Below are positions 24,940 through 33,119 of a DNA stretch of 46,958 nt, piece by piece. The stretch comes from Actinomycetes bacterium (GTDB lineage: Bacteria > Actinomycetota > Acidimicrobiia > Acidimicrobiales > Bog-793). Below the pieces are notes generated by a model, which ran no database searches, was not told the origin of the DNA, and was given only the letters and a program-made list of their open reading frames with translations. Position 1 is the stretch's first letter. Every line of letters begins with the position of its first letter. The position numbers and the translations under genes are program-made. The stretch is taken from assembly GCA_021809425.1 (NCBI GenBank), contig JAKBAA010000019.1, forward strand, positions 1-46,958, in the 5' to 3' direction.

Positions 24940-26009
24940 AGCGCGTCGGCCGTCACCTCGCACCACCCCTCCCGGCTCGCCTCGGCAGGCTCCCCCGCCG
25001 GCGACCCCCGTAGGCCGGCCCACGTCCCCGCCGAGATCTCCTGGTAGATCCGCCGGATCTCGACCGTCGGCCGATCCACCTTGAGGTGCACGTTGGCGTG
25101 CAGCGACGGCGAGTACCCGACGGCGATCGCCTCGAGCACCGCCCGGTCCTCCAGGGTGACCTTGCGGTCGAACGCCACGACCGCCGCCGCCGGCGCCTCC
25201 TCCTCGGTGTCGTTGCGCACCGCCCACTGGACGAGGCGCAGCCGGTCCTGCCCGACCGGCGTCGCCGCCGTCACGATGGCGTGCACCGCTCCGCCCGGGT
25301 ACCGCGACCGGAGCACCCGGACGAACGGGGCGTGCAGCTCGGTCTCGCTCGCCCGCACCGTCCGCTGCGTCGTCTCCCCGGTCACCGCCCTCGCGTCCGC
25401 CGGGTTCGCCACCGACAGGTCGCTCCGGATCACGAGGCCACCCTCGGTCCGCTCGACGCTCGGCACCTCCACGTCGGGCCGGCTCGTGTCACCGAAGGTC
25501 GCCCGGTGCACGAACACCGTGTGCGCCGGGTCGAAGCTGTTCTCCATCAGCCGACCCGGCGCCGCCGCCCACTCCTCGTCGAACTCCCGCACCGACCGCC
25601 ACCCCGGACGCCCGGCGTCGGGCAGGACCGGGATCGGCCGTACCGGCTCGTCCAGGCACACCCAGACGACCCCGTACCGCTCGGCCGCGCGCACCGCCTC
25701 CAGCGAGAAGCGTGGCGGGAACGACCGGGCCTCGGGCAGCTGTGGCACCACCTCCACCGGGCCGTCGGCCCCGAACTGCCACCCGTGGTAAGGGCAGACG
25801 ATCCGCCCTTCGCACGTCCACCCCGTCGACAGGCGCCCGTCCCGGTGCGGGCAGCGGTCCACGGCCGCCGCCGGCCGGCCGTCCCCGGCGCGCCACAGCA
25901 CGAGCGGCCGGTCGAGCAGGTGGCGGGCGAGCGGTACCGGCCCGACGTCCTCGGCGAAGGCCAGCGGGTACCAGAAGCGGCGCCAGATCGGTTGTGCGAG
26001 CAGGTCCAT
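24918..26009 (-). CDS. Rieske non-heme iron oxygenase, alpha subunit
   Basis: A 363-residue protein. The Rieske [2Fe-2S] motif is CPHRDGRLSTG ... CPYHGW (C-x-H ... C-x2-H) near residues 47-70. The mononuclear iron site lies near 150 in ENSFDPAHTVFVH. Length and layout resemble single-component oxygenases of the VanA/phenoxybenzoate type that hydroxylate or demethylate aromatics. No ferredoxin or reductase gene is nearby, so it must use one from elsewhere. It could feed the lig pathway, but the GlnR-like half-sites before it point to a nitrogen compound. The start at 26009 has no ribosome binding site and may be leaderless. The last codons lie in a tandem repeat. Confidence 0.85.
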   Translation of the reverse strand: MDLLAQPIWRRFWYPLAFAEDVGPVPLARHLLDRPLVLWRAGDGRPAAAVDRCPHRDGRLSTGWTCEGRIVCPYHGWQFGADGPVEVVPQLPEARSFPPRFSLEAVRAAERYGVVWVCLDEPVRPIPVLPDAGRPGWRSVREFDEEWAAAPGRLMENSFDPAHTVFVHRATFGDTSRPDVEVPSVERTEGGLVIRSDLSVANPADARAVTGETTQRTVRASETELHAPFVRVLRSRYPGGAVHAIVTAATPVGQDRLRLVQWAVRNDTEEEAPAAAVVAFDRKVTLEDRAVLEAIAVGYSPSLHANVHLKVDRPTVEIRRIYQEISAGTWAGLRGSPAGEPAEASREGWCEVTADALAGTAGG

Positions 26010-26016
26010 GGGTCGA

Positions 26017-26059
26017 AGCAGACCCGCCCCGTGTTGCCGCCGGGTTTCCGGCGCGTGAT
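26017..26059 (-). promoter_or_regulatory. GlnR-like half-sites before the Rieske gene
   Basis: On the minus strand ATCAC (26059-26055), GAAAC (26048-26044) and GCAAC (26037-26033) are each 6 bases apart. TCTGCT (26022-26017), a weak -10, follows GCAAC after 10 bases and would start the transcript at about the ATG. The order of half-sites differs from the two best boxes, so support is moderate. Confidence 0.42.
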
Positions 26060-26195
26060 CTCGCGGCGACATCTCCGTCCCGGGCCGCCGGCCGGTGCCC
26101 GATGCGCCGCCGCCCGCTGCCCCTTCGCGCCCGCCGGCCAGCGCCGGCGAACCCTTCCGCGAGGTTTGCCTTCGCCCCCATGGCAAGCTCTCGAG

Positions 26196-27428
26196 GTGAC
26201 GGCCGGCGGCAGCGAGCGGACGGAGGCCCTCCTCTCCGCCCTCGACAAGGCGACCGACGTCGCCGTCGGTCGGCTCGACGTCGACAGCCTGCTCGACGAC
26301 CTGCTCGACCAGGTCACGGCGCTGCTCGACTCGGACACCGCCGCCGTCCTCCTGCTCGACGAGCGCGCCGGCCAGCTCGTCGCCCGGGCGGCCCGCGGCG
26401 TCGAGGTCGAGGTGCGCCACGGCGTGCGCATCCCGGTCGGGGTCGGCTTCGCCGGCCGGATCGCCGCCTCCCGCCGGCCGCTCCGACTGGAGCGGGTCGA
26501 CGCCACCACCGTCGCCAACCCGCTCCTCTGGCAGCGCGGCATCCGCTCCATGCTCGGCGTCCCGCTCCAGGCCGGCGCCCGCCTGCTCGGCGTGCTCCAC
26601 GTCGGTGCCCGCTCGGGGCGCCGCTTCGACGACGACGACGTGGCCCTCCTCGAGGCCATCGCCAGCCGGATCGCCGGCGCCGTCGAGCGCCGCGAGCAGG
26701 CCGTCCAGGAGGTGACTGCCCGCGTCCTCCAGCGCAGCCTCCTCCCCGCCGCCGTCCCGACCTGCCCCGGCCTCGAGTTCGCCGCCCGCTACGTCCCGGC
26801 CGAGCGCGGCGGGGTCGGCGGCGACTGGTACGACGCCTTCGTCCTCGACGACGGCACCCTCTGGCTCACCCTCGGCGACGTCGCCGGCCACGGCCTCGAG
26901 GCCAGCGTCATCATGGGACGCCTCCGCTCCACCCTTCGGGCCTACGCCCTCGAGCACGACGACCGCGCCGAGGTGCTCACCCGGGCCGACCGCAAGCTGC
27001 AGCGCTTCGAGCCCGGCGACATCGCCACCGTCCTCGCCGCCGTCGCCCCGCCCCCCTACCGCTGCTTCCGCCTCGCCTCCGCCGGCCACCTCCCGCCGGT
27101 GCTCGCCGCGCCCGACCTCCCCGCCGTCCTCGTCGACGGTGCCCTCGGCCCTCCCCTCGGCGTGCCGGCCCCGTCACCCCGCACGGCCACCGCCGTCGAG
27201 CTCCCTCCCGGCGCCGTCCTCCTCGGCTACACCGACGGCCTCGTCGAGCGGCGGTCCACCCGCCTCGACCTGCGCCTCGAGCGCCTCCGCTCCCTCGTCC
27301 GCGCCGTCCACCCCGAGGCCGTCTGCCACGACGTCATGAGCGGGCTCGTCGGCGACGAGGTCAACGCCGACGACATCGCCCTGCTCGCCCTCCGCCGCAG
27401 CTCGACCGGCACCCGGCGCCGGGGCTGA
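26196..27428 (+). CDS. GAF domain - PP2C (SpoIIE/RsbU) serine/threonine phosphatase
   Basis: A 410-residue signalling protein. Residues about 20-165 form a GAF domain (DVDSLLDDLLDQVTALLDSD, GVGFAGRIAASRRPL, IRSMLGVPL, GVLHVGA). After a short coiled linker, residues about 185-405 form a SpoIIE-type phosphatase with VGGDWYDAF, LTLGDVAGHGLEAS, FRLASAGHLPP, and a final GDEVNADDIALLAL that carries the metal-binding Asp. Such proteins dephosphorylate anti-sigma antagonists in partner-switching control. No anti-sigma or STAS gene is adjacent. Start is GTG at 26196, chosen because the preceding frame lies over the Rieske promoter. The gene is divergent from the Rieske gene. Confidence 0.88.
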   Translation: MTAGGSERTEALLSALDKATDVAVGRLDVDSLLDDLLDQVTALLDSDTAAVLLLDERAGQLVARAARGVEVEVRHGVRIPVGVGFAGRIAASRRPLRLERVDATTVANPLLWQRGIRSMLGVPLQAGARLLGVLHVGARSGRRFDDDDVALLEAIASRIAGAVERREQAVQEVTARVLQRSLLPAAVPTCPGLEFAARYVPAERGGVGGDWYDAFVLDDGTLWLTLGDVAGHGLEASVIMGRLRSTLRAYALEHDDRAEVLTRADRKLQRFEPGDIATVLAAVAPPPYRCFRLASAGHLPPVLAAPDLPAVLVDGALGPPLGVPAPSPRTATAVELPPGAVLLGYTDGLVERRSTRLDLRLERLRSLVRAVHPEAVCHDVMSGLVGDEVNADDIALLALRRSSTGTRRRG

Positions 27429-28808
27429 GCCCGCCGCACCCGGCCGACCCGCCAGGTGCGGCGGGCCGGCGGCCGACCTGCCGCCCGTCATGGCGATCCA
27501 TCGCCACCCGAGCAACCCGGCGCGCGCCGCCAGCCAGCACCACAGCCCCAGCCACACCCCGACCAGTCCCAGGCGGTGGTCGAGCGCCGTCGCCACCGCC
27601 AGCGGGGCGAAGGCGGCGAGCGCCGCCACCATCGCCCGCTGCAGCGTCCGGTAGCGGGCCGCCCCGAGCAGCAGCCCGTCCAGCACGAACGCCAGCGCCG
27701 CCGCCGGCTGCAGGGCACCGCACACCACGAGCGCCCGGGTGGCCTCGGCCTGCACCGCTCGCCCCGGCGTGAACACCGCCGGCAGCGCCCAGGCGCTCGC
27801 CACCACCGCCCCACCCACCACCACCCCGGCGGCGCACCCGAGCCGCAACGTCCGCCGCCCGACGACCCGCGCTGCGGCGAGGTCGCCCCGCCCGATCGCC
27901 TCGCCGACGAACACCTGGGCAGGCACCGCCAGCGCGTCCAGCGCCAGGGCGAGCAGCGTCCACACCTGGAGGGTCACCTGGTGGCCGGCAAGCGCCGCCG
28001 CACCGAGCCGGGCGGCCACCGCCGTCGAGGAGAGCAGCGCCGCACCGAGCGCCGCCGACCGAACCGTAAGGCGTGCCCCGTCCCGGGCGAGCTGCCCGAG
28101 CTCGGCTCGGCCCGGCCGCCGCGGCACCACCGCGGCGGTCCGCCACCGCCACACGAACAGCGCCGCCGACACCACCTCGGCACCGACCGTCCCCCACGCC
28201 GACCCGGCAAGGCCCAGGCCGGCCGGGTACACGAGCACCACCTCCAGCACCACGTTGACGGCGTTCGCCACGAGCGCCACCAGAAACGGCCCCCGCGTGT
28301 CCCTCGTCCCGACCAGGTGGCCGTTGCCCGCCAGCGACACGAGCAGCGGGACGAGCCCGACCGACGAGATCCGCAGGTAGCCCACCGCCGCCGAGGCGAC
28401 CCCCCCGTGGCCGCCCAGCACCGCCACCACCGCCGGCGCACCGAGCACCACGGCGACGACCAGCACCACCCCCTCCGCCGCCGCCAGGGCGTAGGCCGCC
28501 CCCACCGCCCGTCCGGCGCCCGCCTCGTCGCCGGCCCCACGGCGGAACGCCACCGCAGACACCGTCGCCATCTGCAGGAACCCCGCCGTCCACCCGACCA
28601 GCGCCAGCGCCCCGCCGGCAAGGGCCAGGGCGGCCAGCGGGCCCGTGCCAAGGTGCCCGACGATCGCCGCGTCGGTCAGGTTGTACACGGGCTGCACCAC
28701 GAGCGCACCGAGCGCCGGGACCGCCAGCGCCACGATCCGGCGGTCCAGCCCGTCCAGCCGCCGGCCACGCCGCGCCGCCGCCCCCGGCCCGGTCACCGCC
28801 ATACGCAT
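27174..28808 (-). CDS. MATE-family multidrug/sodium exporter (DinF-like)
   Basis: A membrane protein of 544 codons. About 440 residues are a normal twelve-helix MATE domain: RRIVALAVPALGALVVQPVYNLTDAAIVGHLG at the start, GNGHLVGTRDTRGPF near 160, and AGHQVTLQVWTLLALALDALAVPAQVFVGEAIGRGD near 275. The frame then stays open through about 85 further acidic residues that run antisense into the 3' end of the phosphatase gene, an overlap of about 255 bases. The extra tail resembles antisense reading and not a known domain. The ATG at 28802 is an alternative start. The gene is divergent from a PadR regulator, which may control it. Confidence 0.8.
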   Translation of the reverse strand: MRMAVTGPGAAARRGRRLDGLDRRIVALAVPALGALVVQPVYNLTDAAIVGHLGTGPLAALALAGGALALVGWTAGFLQMATVSAVAFRRGAGDEAGAGRAVGAAYALAAAEGVVLVVAVVLGAPAVVAVLGGHGGVASAAVGYLRISSVGLVPLLVSLAGNGHLVGTRDTRGPFLVALVANAVNVVLEVVLVYPAGLGLAGSAWGTVGAEVVSAALFVWRWRTAAVVPRRPGRAELGQLARDGARLTVRSAALGAALLSSTAVAARLGAAALAGHQVTLQVWTLLALALDALAVPAQVFVGEAIGRGDLAAARVVGRRTLRLGCAAGVVVGGAVVASAWALPAVFTPGRAVQAEATRALVVCGALQPAAALAFVLDGLLLGAARYRTLQRAMVAALAAFAPLAVATALDHRLGLVGVWLGLWCWLAARAGLLGWRWIAMTGGRSAAGPPHLAGRPGAAGSAPAPGAGRAAAEGEQGDVVGVDLVADEPAHDVVADGLGVDGADEGAEALEAQVEAGGPPLDEAVGVAEEDGAGRELDGGGRAG

Positions 28809-28960
28809 GGCTACCCCAGCCCGCCGCCGCCCGGCCACCCCAGCCCGCCGCCCAGCCCGCCGCCCAGCCCGCCGGCCGCCCCGCGGCCCTGCGGTCCTTC
28901 CCCTCCTCCGCTCCCTCCGGCCCGCCGCCTGTCCCTCCTACGACCCCACGGCGATCGCTC

Positions 28961-28992
28961 TTGACTTGTCTCGATATATCGTTGATAGTCAA
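28961..28992 (+). promoter_or_regulatory. padR promoter with an overlapping 32-bp dyad operator
   Basis: TTGACT (28961-28966) is followed after 17 bases by GATAGT (28984-28989), a good sigma-70-like promoter. The same bases form a dyad centred at 28976.5: TTGACT pairs with AGTCAA at the ends and CGATATATCG is a perfect palindrome in the middle. A regulator bound here would cover both promoter boxes, so PadR autorepression is likely. The 150 bases between this site and the MATE start are a low-complexity CCCGCCG-rich stretch in which no gene is seen. Confidence 0.7.
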
Positions 28993-29023
28993 CGTAACGG
29001 CGAAGACCTGCAGGAGGCACCCC

Positions 29024-29635
29024 ATGCACCGACACTTCCCTCCCCACCCCGGCGACCCCGGCCTGCGCGGCGCCCGCGCCCATCGCGGCCACGGTCCCTT
29101 CGACCCGACCCGCCTCGGCCCGGCCATCTTCGGCGGTCGCTTCGAGGGCCCGGGCGGCCCGATGGGCGGGCTCGGGCCCTGGGGCCGCGGCCGCGCCCGG
29201 CGCGGCGACGTCCGCGCCGCCGTCCTGGCGCTCCTCACCGAACGCCCGATGCACGGCTACGAGATCATCCAGGAGCTCGAGGCGCGCACCCAGGGCCTGT
29301 GGCGACCGAGCCCCGGCTCGGTCTACCCGACCCTCCAGCTCCTCGAGGACGAAGGCCTCGTCGCCCACGACGAGGCCGACGGCAAGCGCAGCTTCCGCCT
29401 GACCGACGCCGGCAGCGAGGCCGCAGCCGCCCGCGGTGACGGTCCCGCCCCGTGGGAGGAGGTCACCGCCGGCGCCGACCCGCAGGCGCTCGGGCTCCAG
29501 CAGGGCATCCGCCAGCTCGTCATCGCCGCCGCCCAGGTGGTCCGGGCAGGCACGACCGGCCAGAAGGAGGAGGCCATCACCATCCTCGCCGATGCCCGCC
29601 GGCGCATCTACGGGCTGCTCGCCCGCGAGGACTGA
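29024..29635 (+). CDS. PadR-family transcriptional regulator
   Basis: A 203-residue protein. The first 60 residues are rich in His, Gly, Pro and Arg. Then comes the PadR winged helix: RGDVRAAVLALLTERPMHGYEIIQELE near 60, the recognition region WRPSPGSVYPTLQLLEDEGLV near 93, and a wing ADGKRSFRLTDAG near 118. A C-terminal helical region follows. PadR proteins usually repress exporter genes until a ligand binds. The start is set by a perfect AGGAGG six bases before the ATG at 29024. The divergent MATE gene and the convergent DMT gene are both exporter candidates. The last 28 bases overlap the 3' end of the DMT gene. Confidence 0.9.
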   Translation: MHRHFPPHPGDPGLRGARAHRGHGPFDPTRLGPAIFGGRFEGPGGPMGGLGPWGRGRARRGDVRAAVLALLTERPMHGYEIIQELEARTQGLWRPSPGSVYPTLQLLEDEGLVAHDEADGKRSFRLTDAGSEAAAARGDGPAPWEEVTAGADPQALGLQQGIRQLVIAAAQVVRAGTTGQKEEAITILADARRRIYGLLARED

Positions 29636-30618
29636 GCCGCCGCGGCGGGCACGACCCGGTCTGCTGGGTCGGGGTCTGCTGGGCCCCGGCGGGCTGGGCC
29701 GGGGTCTGCTGGGTCGGGGTCTGCTGGGTCGGGGGCGGCCAGTCCGGGATCGGCGGGGCGGGAAGGTGGCCGCATGTGCCGCACCTGCGGGGAGGCCGCA
29801 AGGCGGACGATCCCGGCGAGCGCCACGAGGGCACCCGCCGAGGCGACCGCCAGCCGGAGCGGCCCCGTCTCGACGGCCTCCCCCAGCACTCCCACCCCGA
29901 GCAGCACCCCGACGATCGGCTGCACCCAGTCCACCATCGGCATGGTGATGGCCAGCGGGCCGGCCTGGTAGGCCGACTGGAGCAGCAGAAGCCCTGCGCA
30001 GCTGGCAACCGCCATCGCGTACGGCGCCGGCCGGGCGAACCCGCCCAGCCCGGCCGTCCCGAAGCCGTGCACGGTCGCCGCCATGAGCGCCGAGGCGAGC
30101 GCGAACGTGAGGGCGGCGGCCGCCGCCAGGCAGGTCGCTCGGCCCGCCGCCACCCCCCACCGGGCCAGCCCGGCAAGAGCGGCGGCGGCAAGGGCGACGG
30201 CGCCCCCGATGGCCAGCCAGCGCACCGTCGACCCCGTCGCCGACGGCCCCGACGGCGCCGCACCCCACAACGCCACCGCCACCCCGGCAGCGACCCCGAC
30301 GAGGGCCAGCCAGTCGGCTCGCCGCAGCCGGACGCCGGCGAGGCGCGCCGACACCGGCACGGCGAGCAGCAGCTCGCTCACCAGCAGCGGCTGGACGGCG
30401 GCCAGCGGCGACCACCACAGGGCGAACGCCTCCAGCACGTTCGACACGACGGCGAAGGCGATGCCCACCAGCCACTCCGGCCGACGCAGGAGCGCGGCGA
30501 CGAGGCGCGCCGGGTTGGACCGGCGCTCGGCGGCCGCCGCGTGCTGCTGGAGCACACCGCCAGCGGCGTACGACCCACCAGCAAGGACGGCCGCGACCAT
30601 GCCGAGGGTCTCGTGCAT
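29608..30618 (-). CDS. DMT-superfamily (EamA-like) transporter with a repeat-rich tail
   Basis: A 336-residue protein with about ten predicted helices, starting MHETLGMVAAVLAGGSYAAGGVLQQHAAAA. Helix-rich stretches such as LVGIAFAVVSNVLEAFALWWSPLAAVQPLLVSELLLA and a second half with MPMVDWVQPIVGVLLGVGVLGE match DMT/EamA-like carriers of unknown substrate. The C-terminal 50 residues are a soluble Asp/Pro/Ala tail made of DPADP units. It overlaps the PadR gene by 28 bases in convergent orientation. The upstream region to 30774 (about 155 bases) contains no gene. Confidence 0.8.
   Translation of the reverse strand: MHETLGMVAAVLAGGSYAAGGVLQQHAAAAERRSNPARLVAALLRRPEWLVGIAFAVVSNVLEAFALWWSPLAAVQPLLVSELLLAVPVSARLAGVRLRRADWLALVGVAAGVAVALWGAAPSGPSATGSTVRWLAIGGAVALAAAALAGLARWGVAAGRATCLAAAAALTFALASALMAATVHGFGTAGLGGFARPAPYAMAVASCAGLLLLQSAYQAGPLAITMPMVDWVQPIVGVLLGVGVLGEAVETGPLRLAVASAGALVALAGIVRLAASPQVRHMRPPSRPADPGLAAPDPADPDPADPGPARRGPADPDPADRVVPAAAAQSSRASSP
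29658..29732. repeat. Five 15-bp tandem units in the DMT transporter tail
   Basis: The unit GGTCTGCTGGGTCGG occurs perfectly at 29658, 29703 and 29718 and with changes at 29673 and 29688. Fifteen bases are five codons, so the minus-strand product gains or loses DPADP-type pentapeptides in frame. Confidence 0.85.
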
Positions 30619-30774
30619 CTTCGCTCGACCCGCAGCCTAACGGGAGGGGCCCGCAGGCCGGCGGGAGCGTCGCCAGGCCAGCTGGGGCAAGCTACCCCGG
30701 AGGAAGCCGACCGGGACGCCCGGCCCCGGGCGCCCCGCATGTCCCCCGCCGGTGGTCCCCCGGCGGGCAGCTCC

Positions 30775-30900
30775 GGGCAACGGGCAACGGGCAACGGGCA
30801 ACGGGCAACGGGCAACGGGCAACGGGCAACGGGCAACGGGCAACGGGCAACGGGCAACGGGCAACGGGCAACGGGCAACGGGCAACGGGCAACGGGCAAC
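30775..30900. repeat. 18 perfect tandem copies of the heptamer GGGCAAC
   Basis: The 126 bases are an unbroken run of 18 identical heptamers, ending 20 bases before the ATG at 30921 and just before its GAGAGGAG ribosome binding site. Seven is not a multiple of three, and copy changes would alter the distance between any upstream promoter and the ribosome binding site. The bases from 30619 to 30774 hold no gene or other pattern that I can see. Confidence 0.97.
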
Positions 30901-30920
30901 GGGCGGAGAGAGGAGCAGCG

Positions 30921-32339
30921 ATGGTCGACCGGCGCACCTTCGACGTCGTGGTCATCGGGGCCGGCCCTGCCGGCGAGAACGTGGCCGACCGGGCCGTGCG
31001 CGGCGGCCTGTCCGCCGTCGTCGTCGAGGAGGCCCTCGTCGGGGGCGACTGCTCCTACTGGGCCTGCATGCCCTCGAAGGCCCTCCTTCGACCGACCCAG
31101 CTGCTCCACGACGCACGCCAGGTCGGCGGCGCCCGCGAGGTCGTCGCCGACCGCCCCGACCTCGCCGCCGTGCTGGCCCGGCGCGACGCCTTCACGAGCC
31201 ATTGGGACGACGGCGGCCAGGTCCGCTGGCTGGACGGAGCCGGCATCGCCCTCGTGCGGGGCCACGGTCGCCTGGCTGGCGAGCGGCAGGTCGCCGTCGA
31301 CACCGACGACGGCACCCTCCTGCTCATCGCCACCCACGCCGTCGTCCTCGCCACCGGGTCGGCCGGCACCCTCCCCCCGATCGACGGCCTGCGCGACGCC
31401 CGCCCCTGGACCACCCACGAGGCGACGAGCGCCACGGCCGTCCCGGCCCGCCTCGCCGTCCTCGGCGGTGGCGTGGCCGGCTGCGAGCTCGCCCAGGCCT
31501 TCGCCCGGCTCGGAAGCCGCGTCACCCTCCTCGAGGCGACCGACCGGCTGCTCGCCGGCGTCGAGCCCTTCGCCGGCCAGGCCGTCGCAGCCGCCCTCGG
31601 CGCCGACGGCGTCGACGTGCGCACCGGGGTCACCCTCAGCTCCGTCCGCCGCGGCCCCGACGGCCTCCGCCTCGAGCTCGACCGTGGCGGCCTCCTCGCC
31701 GACGAGCTGGTCGTCGCCGCCGGCCGGCGCCCCCGCACCGGCGACCTCGGCCTCGAGTCGGTCGGCCTCCAGCCGGGCAGCTGGGTCGACGTCGACGACA
31801 CCCTCTGCGCCACCGGCGTCGCCGGTGCATGGCTGTACGCCGTCGGCGACCTCAACCACCGCGCCCTCCTCACCCACCAGGGCAAGTACCAGGCACGTGC
31901 CTGCGGCGACGCCATCGTCGCCCGGTCGGCCGGGCGGCTCGACACGACCCCGTGGACACGCCACGTCGCCACCGCCGACCACCGGGCCGTCCCCCAGGTC
32001 GTCTTCACCGACCCCGAGGTTGCCGCCGTCGGCCTCGGCCTCGCCGCCGCCGAGGCGGCCGGGGTGCGTGCCCGCGCCGTCGACTACGACCTCGGCGCCG
32101 TCGCCGGCGCCGCCCTCCACGCCGACGGCTACGCCGGGACCGCCCGCATGGTGGTCGACGAGGACCGAAGCGTCCCCGTCGGCTTCACCTTCGTCGGACC
32201 CGGCGTCGCCGAGCTGCTCCACTCGGCCACCGTCGCCGTCGTCGGGGAGGTGCCGATCGAGCGCCTCTGGCACGCCGTCCCGTCGTACCCCACCATCAGC
32301 GAGGTCTGGCTCCGCCTCCTCGAGGCCTACGGGCGCTGA
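30921..32339 (+). CDS. FAD/NAD(P)-dependent disulfide oxidoreductase (CSYWAC type)
   Basis: A 472-residue pyridine-nucleotide disulfide oxidoreductase. The FAD motif is VVVIGAGPAGENVADRAV, the redox-active disulfide is in GGDCSYWACMPSKALLRP near residue 42, the NAD(P) motif LAVLGGGVAGCELAQAFARLG is near 178 and the second FAD motif WLYAVGDLN is near 308. The C-terminal dimerisation domain ends HAVPSYPTISEVWLRLLE. In glutathione reductase or lipoamide dehydrogenase the segment is HPT-x-x-E; here Tyr stands where the catalytic His is expected. Related actinobacterial proteins of this clade are annotated only broadly. Substrate unknown. GAGAGGAG sets the ATG start, and an 18-copy heptamer repeat lies directly upstream. 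Confidence 0.87.
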   Translation: MVDRRTFDVVVIGAGPAGENVADRAVRGGLSAVVVEEALVGGDCSYWACMPSKALLRPTQLLHDARQVGGAREVVADRPDLAAVLARRDAFTSHWDDGGQVRWLDGAGIALVRGHGRLAGERQVAVDTDDGTLLLIATHAVVLATGSAGTLPPIDGLRDARPWTTHEATSATAVPARLAVLGGGVAGCELAQAFARLGSRVTLLEATDRLLAGVEPFAGQAVAAALGADGVDVRTGVTLSSVRRGPDGLRLELDRGGLLADELVVAAGRRPRTGDLGLESVGLQPGSWVDVDDTLCATGVAGAWLYAVGDLNHRALLTHQGKYQARACGDAIVARSAGRLDTTPWTRHVATADHRAVPQVVFTDPEVAAVGLGLAAAEAAGVRARAVDYDLGAVAGAALHADGYAGTARMVVDEDRSVPVGFTFVGPGVAELLHSATVAVVGEVPIERLWHAVPSYPTISEVWLRLLEAYGR

Positions 32340-32345
32340 CGGGGC

Positions 32346-33077
32346 TCAGCCTCGGGTGGCCTCGACGTAGGCGGCGCGGATGGCCGGGTAGACGACCTCC
32401 TGGTCGCGCGGCAGCGCCTCCTTCAAGTTGCGGGCCGTCTCGTCGGCAAGCACCTCCGGCAACCCGGACTCGGCCGCGTCCAGCGCCTGGGCGACGACCG
32501 ACGCCGGCGTCACCTTGGGGGCGTCGACGCCGCTCGCCATGTCGGTGTCGACGAAACCCACGTGCACCCCGACCACGTGGATCCCCCGCGGCGCCAGCTC
32601 GCTGCGCACGCCGTTCGTGAGCGACCACTGGGCAGCCTTCGACGCAGCGTACGAACCGCTGTCGGGCGGCGTGAAGAAGCTCACCACCGAGTGCATGTTG
32701 ACGATCGCACCGCCCCCGTTCCGCTCGATCACCGGGGCGAACGCCCGGCACAGGGCGAGCGTGCCGAAGTAGTGCACCTCCATCTCGTAGCGGGCGTCGT
32801 CCATCGTCGCCGCCCCGATCAACGCCGCATGGCGAAGGACCCCGGCGTTGTTCACGAGCAGCGTCACCTCCCCGCAGCGCGCCGCCGCGGCGGCAACCTG
32901 GGCGGCATCGGTCACGTCGAGCTGCACCGCCTCGACGCCGGCGACCTCGAGGCGCGACGGGTCACGCACCCCTGCGAACACCCGGCGGGCGCCCCGCTCC
33001 CGCAGCGCCTCGGCGAACGCCCGCCCGATCCCCCGGTTGGCCCCGGTCACGAGCGCCGTCGCACCTTCGATCTGCAC
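32346..33077 (-). CDS. SDR-family oxidoreductase
   Basis: A 243-residue classical short-chain dehydrogenase. Cofactor motif ALVTGANRGIGRAF, NNAGVL near 85, the Ser in IVNMHSVVSFF near 133 and the catalytic YAASK near 147 are all present, so it should be active. QLDVTD near 60 suggests NADP(H). The GTG at 33077 with AGAGGGGAGCGG upstream was chosen as start. It converges on the disulfide oxidoreductase gene, with only 6 bases between the stops, and lies just downstream of katG on the same strand. Confidence 0.85.
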   Translation of the reverse strand: MQIEGATALVTGANRGIGRAFAEALRERGARRVFAGVRDPSRLEVAGVEAVQLDVTDAAQVAAAAARCGEVTLLVNNAGVLRHAALIGAATMDDARYEMEVHYFGTLALCRAFAPVIERNGGGAIVNMHSVVSFFTPPDSGSYAASKAAQWSLTNGVRSELAPRGIHVVGVHVGFVDTDMASGVDAPKVTPASVVAQALDAAESGLPEVLADETARNLKEALPRDQEVVYPAIRAAYVEATRG

Positions 33078-33119
33078 CCCGCTCCCCTCTCTGCCCAGCA
33101 CGGTCCCCGGTGGCGCCGC

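Noticed and set aside
30752-32620. Open frame through the heptamer repeat on the plus strand, with GNGQRAT repeats
   Set aside because: A perfect heptamer run without stops is open in all frames. The remainder is Arg/Pro-rich shadow of the flavoenzyme gene. The flavoenzyme has its own ribosome binding site after the repeat.
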